Shown: positions 55,479 through 64,000 of the stretch, piece after piece
Layout: each line of letters opens with the position of its first letter
Position numbering within the stretch: the stretch's first letter is position 1
Assembly: GCA_932294295.1 (NCBI GenBank)
Contig: OW028581.1
Span: 9,284,526-9,348,525, forward strand
Reading direction: 5' to 3'
Length of the DNA stretch: 64,000 nucleotides
DNA from: Alitta virens
Taxonomy: Eukaryota; Annelida; Polychaeta; Phyllodocida; Nereididae
Translations under genes and position numbers: made by a program
The notes under the pieces: generated by a model
Database searches by the model: none
Told to the model about the DNA's origin: nothing
The model's input: only the letters and a program-made list of their open reading frames with translations

Positions 55479-57167
55479 TATATAAGAAACGCATTTATGA
55501 TTTAAGATGTCCAGTATTTATTTTTAGATCCACAAATCATATCAATATACATTGATAAGCCGATAACAGCCAATGATTAAGTCCAGAGGTGGGAAAATCG
55601 TATAATCATGTTGGATCATAACCCTTGTACTTTAACTGCGGCAAAAAGGTAGATTTGTTTGTCCATATGACAGACAAGCACAAGTTGAACTGAGATCATT
55701 TTTCAGGTGCATGCCTAAAAAAAATGGAGTATATACTATGCCATGACATGTAAACCATATTTATAGGTCATGTTACGATATGGTACCTCAAATTTACACA
55801 CTGCACGAAAATATGCTATTATAAGTTGCATATCAGCTGATATATAATCTTATATGCAACGTCAACAATATTTCATAAAATAAAGACAAAGGAGAATTGG
55901 TAATATACAAATAAATATTATAAATAACTCAAAAACAAAGTGACAAAATGGCAAAACGCTTAAAACGAGTCACGGACTTCGTTACTCAAGAGAATTGTGG
56001 TAAACGTTATCACAGCAAGCACAATACTATGAACGAATCGTATGAAAACTATTTTGTAAAGTAAGCAAACTGAGTAAGGTAAATTGGTAATATATGTATT
56101 TGGATGAAAGTTAATTTTAAGAGTATAACTGAAAGATACTGTTCACAATTTTAAATATTAATCAATATAATGCAAATTACAGACAAATATTAGTTTCACA
56201 ACAATCAGGAAACTAGTCAATCTTACAACAGAAGCGTAAAGTGAAATTATGAGCTATTACGATTATATGCATGGAAGATTACAGTTTCTATTCAACAGAA
56301 ACTTTTAACAATACTCAAGCTTTCGATAAGGCATATATTATCAGAGAATTATCGCCTGTAACTATTGTAAAAGTGCAAGTACATGGCTGAAGTAATGACT
56401 AGTGTTTATAATGTCGTCAAAGGAACTCCCAATAACGTAAAACACGGCACAGCTGAGGACGAGAAAGCGATGGGAGTATGGTCAAAATTCTTTGGTTATT
56501 TTTCCCAAATGATTTTGAAGAATTACATTAGTAAAGTATGTAGAACCATATTATACTGCTGTATCTGTCAAGGCATTGGTGTGGGACACCACTTGAAATA
56601 GCCGCTGATAGAACAAATATCTGTGACCTTAATACGCTCTAATATGGACTTGACATTTACTGATAAACAATGCGACTTACAAAATCAATTGTTCAAACAG
56701 AAACAACGGGACTACAATTGAAACTTAACACAGCACAACCTGATACTTGTGACCATTTTTTCACGCACTGCAGTCTTATATAATGCATATTATGTGGTTC
56801 ATGAACAAGGGACTGACAGAGTTAACTTACAAACCAGTGTTGGTGGAAATCTTCTGCTTCAATCCACCATTACGGTGTTAATTACAGGAAGAACACGACC
56901 GTATACGCCACAAAACTTGTCTGAACATTTCACACAACCACAGACAGATACTGTGTTACTATACAAGTAAAGATGTGCCATTGTGAGAGATTTAGTTTCG
57001 CATACCGTCACGGCAAATGCTCAGCAGAATGTAACATAGTAGTATCTCGCTTTTATCAAGAAAGCTTGAATTTAAAGTTCAAAGTCCAGTCAGTCTTGAA
57101 GTGAGATTTCTGATCCAAATTGTCAGATGCATAGTCATTTAAAAAATTAAATAAAGAAATCCTCGTT
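55479..57167. other. Intergenic between convergent genes, no gene seen
   Basis: AT-rich DNA between the third dehydrogenase and the KIF3B stop codon. It would include the KIF3B 3' UTR on the minus strand. Short open frames (about 60-75 codons) show no recognisable features. Confidence 0.5.
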
Positions 57168-60100
57168 TCACTTCGGTACAAGTCCTCGTGACGTTGGATA
57201 CTTGTCCTGTCCTGGCTTTTTGGGTCTGCCCCTGGAAAATTAACGCGACAACATTAGTAGTGACCATCACATCGCAGGGTCTGATGTTTCTTTACCCTGA
57301 ATACTAAATCCAAAACCACATTAGGACTCGACTCGTCGGGTTCCCGTGAAGTCAACATAAATATTATAAGATTTAAGACTCATACTTTCTCTCATGGGCC
57401 ATAACCCCAGACACTCTGCCTGACTGCACACCTCTGTAGACACATGTTCATAATGTGATGTTTAATACAGTGAGCCACAATTGGGCTACGGTAAAAAAAT
57501 AAATAAAAAATGTCCAATAATAAACAAGAGTGCCAAAGCAAACAGCAGAGGGCGAGTTACCTCTACAGCCATCCTCAGCACATGTATGTCCCTGATCATT
57601 CTCATTTACCCATCCTACATAGCGGGAAGGGCCATCTTAAGTGTGTGTGTGTGTTTTGTGTGGTTTTGGGTTTGTATTAAGTGTGAAGAAATGTAAGATT
57701 ACTAAAATTTTGAAATTTCCAAAACATACCCGGGCAGTGCAACTTTAGCTGCACCTTTCTTCTTTAATTTGGCTTTACTACTGAACAGGGCAGGGCTAGA
57801 ACAAAACAAAAATTGTCCTTAAATAGAAATTAGAAATTGACTGTAGCATACCCTAATGCTTGTTATGATTACCCAAAAACTATCTTGAAACATTATTGAA
57901 AGATTCCACAGTGGGAAATCTTTTGAAACAATGCATGGGAGTACATTTTCTTTTTTATTTGCACCAAAAATTACCGAAGAGCAGCTGCCAAACTGGAAAA
58001 ACAAATCATGATTCAACTGACCTTCCGTCAATATCCAGGTCTTCTTCGTCCTGCAAAGCAGCGTCCAGAGCGGCCTGCACTCTCGGAGCCACTGCTGGGC
58101 CTTCGTAATCCCGCGTCGTTCTGTTCGGCATATCCAGCTCAACTGTCAATATATTTTCACCCTGAAAGTTACGAATATCGCTAATTCAGGACGTAATCCC
58201 TCAATATAAGAAGTCATGCAAGCGATTATCACTAAGTGTGAAGTGAGCAATTTCCTCTAGTTTTGTAATGCCTGACCTGCGATTTGAATTTGAATTCATA
58301 AGATGACTCAGATTATGCGATTTCACTGACACTGCGTTGCAAATATGTAAATTACTGTGCCCATGAAATTCAACTGAGGGGCAAACAATTAGTTCTTTAA
58401 ACCTTTCCAATCTGTATTATTTTAACAAGCAAAGAACTTCGAATTCTGAAGGTTCATGTGAACTATTTACTCAGTGTTAATTGCTGGCTCCCCCTCACCA
58501 GGCTTCTTGCAGCTGCTGAGTATGCTTCTCTAAGACTTTTTATTCACTTTTAGTAATAACAATATAAAGACAAATTTTGTCGCTTGCATGATGCCACCCC
58601 AGGAGTTGCACAGGGACCCATAAAATTCATCATTCAATTTAACTATCCTCTATACTAATGTGATGAGGGTGCTAGTGACGATCAGGGTCCTAGGGCAACG
58701 CAAACAAGGCAGCTGCCTTGGGCCCTGCGCCTAAATAGGTCCAGCGAATCTGCAGTATTGGGCCACGCTTTTAATTAAAGAGCAGAAAAAAGAAAGAAAA
58801 AAAAAGTTCTGCACTTCGGAGAGTTAGGGATATTTTAGGACACAATTTCGGCCCCCGCTTTGGGCCTCCCAAGTGCTAGGACCAGCCATGTACATGATAT
58901 CAGATGTTAAGATGAGTGTGACCTTGATTTGTTTGGATGATGATAAAGACTAGTATCACATGCTGTCCCCCTGCAAGTTTGATTGTTTGTAAGATGATTT
59001 GGTTGGAGTCAATTTAACAGTATGATATAATGATAGCTTCAGGTCTACGGAGGAGACAGCAGATGACTCCTACAACCTCTAGGCCACCTAAATCTGTCCG
59101 ATTAGTAATTGTTATTGATCACTGACCTTATATCTTGGATTTCCGCCCATAGCTGCAGCCATTCTAGCATACTCCGCCACAGGACGACGACTACCGACTG
59201 CAGATTTCGGCCGCTTGGCCATTTGTTGTGAGCTGAAAGGTAAAAGGCAGAAGATTAACACTGAGAACATGAATTGATATCTATGATCTACAGAAGTAAT
59301 GATAGATAAGCATAATATATTTCTTGCTTATTGGTTATAACAATAACCCATGGACTTCTTACCCAGCCTTGGCAAGTGCTTGGATCTTCCAGGTGTCCTC
59401 ATCTTCGTCGTAATACGATCGATTCATGATTTTATTCTTCTCCTCGTGGGGAATGAAGTTTTCGATGATCAACATTCTGCACAAACAAATGCTCAAGTTT
59501 TACTAAGTTTCAATACAGCATTCTGACATCTAAGCAACTGCCCCATTCGGCGTAGATGAGCCAAACGGAGTGTCCGGATATATGTATGACCTCCTGACGT
59601 CATATATATCACACCAGGGAGAAGTGTAAGTGTCCCCCTAGTGTTCATTTGACTACAGTTAAACTTCATTCAGTATAATCTGTAAAAGTTTGTTTTTACT
59701 AACAAGTGCTACATGGTACTTACTGGCAATGCATGACACTGTAGTATTACTTTAGTCAGCTTATAATGTTACACTCAGCCATCAAAATTGGCCACTCAAA
59801 ATAAATTATCAGCAACACTTTTAAGATGCCTGTCCAAGTTTCAGAACATAGCAAGGTGTGTAATTGTGGTCACTGGCTTAAACCATAAAAAATCACAAGA
59901 GGTCAACTCACTTCAGTTTGAGCTCCCTCGTCAGTTCATTCTGAGTCTGTTCAAGCTCTTGTCTTTCTCGCACATGCTCCTCTTGCAGATCCTGGATCTC
60001 CGCTTTTGTGGCTTGCAACTTTGCGAATAACTGGAAAATATCAATTTATATATAAGATATGAAGATTAACATCAAGGTGTCAAAACACTTACAGCAGATT

Positions 60101-63100
60101 ATACGTACTATTTCGGCAATTTTCCTTGCACTTAACTCTAATTCTATGCAGTTAAAAGGCAAAAATTAAGAAAGAGATCTCAATTCACATACAAAATAAC
60201 TGCACTGCACCCATAGTATTCCCATATGCATTTCAGTTAAGGTGTGACCTGGTTCACACGATTATTCCATAATACTTGTCCTTTCTTACTTGATTGATTC
60301 TTTTATTTTAGCTACGTTACATAGGCATATACATTTTAACCTTGTTTAGTAAACATTCTTATACGAAGCAGATCTGATGACCCCAGCCCACACGGGCTAA
60401 CAAGTGACCTATATAATTTATAAATTAGCATTTGGATATTAAAAACAAGGCGCTTACAAGACATTAAAGGTGAAGACACAAAACTGACACAAAACTAACA
60501 CAAAGAAGATTAAAAAAAAACAAAAAAAAAAAACAGGAATGATAAGAAAATGAACAACAAAAAATTATTTATACACTCAAACAAGAAAATACAACAATTT
60601 ATAAGGTGGTCAGCAGCGAATCCAGAAAAGTTCAAACAGAGGGGCGCTGACATTAAATTGTCAGTGCCTTTCCCTGACTGATGGCTATTAATGCAATGTA
60701 AATCGGTGCCGAAGGGGCTTCTGGATCCGTGCCTGGTAGTGCAGAACCCTTGAGTCAGTGACTCGCAATTAACCATACAGGGTTGCTTTGAATTCTACCT
60801 ACTTTCTTTAGTTTCTTTGTCTTTATTTCAACCTCCTGTTGTAACGATGTATACGTCTCCACCATGTTGAGTGCGTTCTCTTCTTGTTCCACCACTTTCT
60901 GTTGAATTTCTCTTTCTCGCCGCTGGAATAAAATTGAGACTCATGGAATTAAGTCTTTTGCCCTGATTTCTGTGACACAGTTCACAATTCTGATGTCCTG
61001 AACTTGTTTCTTTTTCAAATTTGGTTAACCCAGTGTGCTGTATCAGCCAGCCTGTAATTTATACTTCATCATGGTGTGTTATTGTTAGGGCTGTTCCATT
61101 TGAAAAAGTAGGGAGGGGGGTTGGACCAAAATGTTCAGAACCCCCCCCCCCCCAAGCTTTTTCCTTCATTAAGATAATACAAGTCAACCCCCCCCCCCTT
61201 TCCCCCTCTTTTTCTCTTCTGGAACCCCCTCCCCCTCTTTTTTAAATAGAACAACCCTCAGTATTTCTTCGTGTTTGTAACATATATTGGCTAATTTTAG
61301 TCTATTCTGTTCTAAGTCTTTTTTCCCACAGTGTTCAAAATCGAAACGAACCTTCTGTTCAGCGATTTCTTGTCTTCTCTGCTCCAGCGCCCTATGTTGT
61401 TCATTTGTGTGGTCCACGATGTTTTTACCTCCGCTTAATAATTTGCTCTCCATGGCCTGAGCGATAAAGAAATTCATTGACTTAATAAATGCTCGGGGCT
61501 TTTTAAAAATTAAACTACTGGTTTCATTATGACTTTTAGTAATTAGACCTGCAAAAAACTCAACATAACTATTTTAAAAATAAATTTTTAATATAATCAT
61601 ATGACCGAATTGTTAATTATATAACATCTGTTACCATAATTTTCTTGGAAAGAGACTCTTTCGCTTCTTTTTCTTTCTGCAGTTTTTGTTCCTTGACGTC
61701 CAACTCTGATATCAATTTGTCTTTTTCCTGAACAAAAAGAGATTTTTTAATATTATGACTTTTACACAAAATTCACTCAGTACTTAAGTGCACTGTCTCT
61801 GCAACACATTCTGCGGCCTTCATTCAGAGGTGTGAATGTAAGCGGTGGTCTTAATTTGAACTACATGGAGATAGAGGCTACAAAAAATAAGGATAAGAAA
61901 AATTAGAAGTCTAATTGAGGCAATGTAAGACTGTTAACAATAAATCTGGCAATATATTCTTACTGCCACTTAAGGAAGATCACATCAGAGTCAGTTTTCA
62001 AGAAAAGCCCTAAAGACTCACTTATTTATTATAGCTTTTAACAGACTCTTTTATTTGAATTTATACACATCAATTCATTTTGTTTAAATTCGATATTATG
62101 ACTCAGATTTTATCTTTACACTGTCAATGCATTTGAATATTTTATATACAGTAAATGTATTAATGTACAATAACATGTAATAATAATAAATAAATAAATC
62201 TGGGAATATTCACACGTTTAGAGGATTAACTCGGCACTGAAGATATTTAATCAGGGAAAGATGGGACACTTAGTATTTCAAACATAAACTAAAAAAATTT
62301 TTTGTTGAAAAATGTACAAATATATAGTACATTCATCAAATTGATATGAAGCTGCTCCAAGTAGCTTTGTTTCCTAATATTTAAATTAGCGATACCACCT
62401 TGCGACATCATCACAATTACATGTAGCAATGGCGGCTTATGCAAATGAGGCAGTTTCGCTTCTTTGTATCCTTATTCTTTGATAGGATCATTTCAACTAG
62501 TCAATAACACGAACCTCTTTGATGAGAGATTTGTTGTTGAGAATGGCCTCCTTCTCTTTTTCCAACTTCGCTTTTTGCTCGTTCACAAACTCCGCTTCGT
62601 CTTCCGCCTCCCCCTCCTCCTCATCCTCCTCTTCTCCTTCTATTAATTCTCCTGGAAAATTGTCACAAATAATCAGGTTAAGGTTACTATTACACTGGAC
62701 GACAGTAAGATTTTCCATGTCACAGAAATTTGTCACTTAAATACAAAATAAATACAAGAGACCTATTTGATGCCTCTATCAATCAATTCTCATGAAATAT
62801 TGTTAAAATATTCAAGTTAACGTTAAAGGTTACACTCGACTACATTGAGATTCCCCACGACATTAATGCGAATGCATTGGTTTACAGTGTGTTTCACTTT
62901 TCGAGCAGTCTCAACTGACTTTACAATTACACCTTTGCCTTGGCAGGCCTTGTCAAGCATGAACCCTTCTCAACTCCCTTGGGAGTATACAGCAGGGCAG
63001 CCATAGTCAGCAAGCCAGGCTAAGCACTCTACAATCGCCATCACTGCCTGCGGACAAGTACACATTTTCACCTGGGTGGAGTGAAGCAGTGGTTCAAGGA

Positions 63101-63627
63101 AGATCTGTACAGTTTCTCCATACCGTGGCAAGTATGATTTCGTGCTTAAACTGAATGTTCTTCTTTTTTTCGAAATATCTGACTAAGAACCCTGCATGTT
63201 CATGCTACAGATAATTCTAGTGAACTGAATACTGTGTTTAAAACCGTTGAAACAGACAAAATCATTTGGCAGGGAAAGAATATAATTTCAATTTGCAGTA
63301 ATGCTGAATGATCCGGATTTGCAATTTGTGTCCTTTTCAATGCTTTGGTTCAGAGCACTCTAGCGAATTGGAATTTAATAAATTCTAGAACTAGACGATA
63401 CTTTGCTAGATAAATAATCAGACAAATTACCGTTCTCATCTCTCTTCTGCTTCTTCTTCTTCTTCTTTCCTCCTCCTCCTCCTCCTCCTCCTCCAGCCGG
63501 TCCTCCCTTCGACGTGAGAGCCGCTTTCAATCGAGCAATCTCCTCTTGGAACTCTCGAAGAAGAGCGTCTTTTGGATCTTCGTTGATCTTTGGTTTGTTC
63601 TTGATATTCTTGGCACGATTTGCATAC
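57168..63627 (-). CDS. KIF3B: Kinesin-2 motor subunit KIF3B, C-terminal part (11 exons, 5' end outside window)
   Basis: KIF3B pairs with KIF3A and KAP3 to form heterotrimeric kinesin-2, the anterograde motor of intraflagellar transport. Minus-strand exons: 63627-63431, 62651-62515, 61727-61635, 61456-61352, 60922-60803, 60030-59912, 59476-59363, 59232-59127, 58161-58022, 57795-57730 and 57231-57168 (stop). All are GT-AG and in phase, giving about 420 aa. The first exon here has the end of the motor and neck ([36 protein letters not shown]), then poly-Gly and Lys tracts and a Glu-rich acidic stretch. A long coiled coil follows ([35 protein letters not shown]), then [20 protein letters not shown] and the tail with [20 protein letters not shown]. 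The ending SRGLVPK is identical to vertebrate KIF3B as I recall it. The motor domain lies beyond 64000. Confidence 0.94.
58683..58890. mobile_element. hAT-like MITE, copy 2 (in a KIF3B intron)
   Basis: The element starts CAGGGTCCTAGGGCAACG and ends GTGCTAGGACCAGCCATG. It shares the interior TTTTAATTAAAGAGC and AGGACACAATTT with copy 1, but lacks copy 1's nested insertion. It is 208 bp. The termini are more decayed and no 8-bp duplication is evident. Confidence 0.75.
61087..61258. mobile_element. AGGGCTGTTCCATTT MITE, copy 3 (in a KIF3B intron)
   Basis: The left end is AGGGCTGTTCCATTTGAAAA and the right end TTTTTTAAATAGAACAACCC, inverted with a few mismatches. The interior is G-rich then C-rich, as in copies 1 and 2. 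Confidence 0.75.
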
Positions 63628-64000
63628 CTGCCGAGGAATAATCAGATGTAATAAAAATGTTCTTAGAAGTTTGTAAATGATAACCTTGGTTCATAACAAA
63701 AGCAAAGATATCATTAGGTTACAACATGACCCTGGTTTAGTTTCAATACTCATGATAACTCATCTATTCCATTAATCATATTCTATTCGTATCATTTTTC
63801 AACTTTTTCAACTCTTTCCCTTGCAGTTGTTTATTTTTGTTCGATTAACTTCTCTTTCTGACCATGTTTAACCTTTGATGTTTTAGATACAAAGAATGTA
63901 CATTTTAAAACGGCATAGTATGTAATAAAGTATATTATTAATATATTCTACTCGATTCTATTCTATTTGCATCATTAGAATGTTTGCACAACTAGTCTAT
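63628..64000. other. KIF3B intron sequence to the window edge
   Basis: AT-rich sequence upstream (minus strand) of the acceptor CAG at 63628-63630. It should be intron leading to the motor-domain exons, which are not in the window. Confidence 0.7.

Overview
The window is eukaryotic nuclear DNA, AT-rich and intron-rich, from an invertebrate animal. All protein-coding genes have spliced, animal-type architecture with GT-AG introns, and the DNA between them is packed with retrotransposons, tRNA-derived SINEs, MITEs, simple repeats and minisatellites. The transposon mix (RNase H-bearing I/Nimb-like LINE, Ngaro-like tyrosine-recombinase retroelement, pogo-like and hAT-like MITEs) fits a marine bilaterian such as a mollusc, brachiopod, hemichordate or similar. 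I cannot name the phylum from sequence alone.

Layout. 1-7330 is a tandem array of an ~84-bp unit, split by a 5.07-kb degenerate Ngaro-like element (1690-6760) that itself carries a SINE. 7322-14876 is a nested LINE locus: a full-length element with both ORFs open (8343-13755) sits inside a 5'-truncated copy of the same family, flanked by a 13-bp target-site duplication. 14877-24900 has no recognisable protein gene. It holds SINEs, two very short 'tail-only' retroinsertions, arrays of a pogo-like terminal motif, tetranucleotide microsatellites, a ~112-bp tandem repeat and a 135-bp satellite.

Genes. 24998-26465 (+) is a C2H2 zinc-finger gene ending in an Ikaros/Hunchback-type finger pair. 28331-34101 (-) is a complete six-exon TRMT12/TYW2 gene (454 aa) for wyosine modification of tRNA-Phe; its first exon lies 2.5 kb from the rest. 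34747-37618 (-) is a decayed LINE whose first ORF is followed by a NADAR-like domain. 40116-55388 (+) is a tandem triplet of dihydrodiol dehydrogenase genes (330, 337 and 334 aa), all seven-exon with identical intron positions and phases and all apparently intact. 57168-63627 (-) is the 3' half (11 exons) of KIF3B, the kinesin-2 motor subunit; its motor domain lies beyond the right edge.

The genes are unrelated housekeeping or regulatory loci and I see no operon-like functional unit. The zinc-finger and TYW2 genes converge, TYW2 and the first dehydrogenase diverge across the decayed LINE, and the third dehydrogenase converges with KIF3B. The most unusual items are the LINE ORF1-NADAR fusion, the nested young LINE, the tail-only insertions with long target-site duplications, and the apparent shared 3' tail of the LINE and a SINE.
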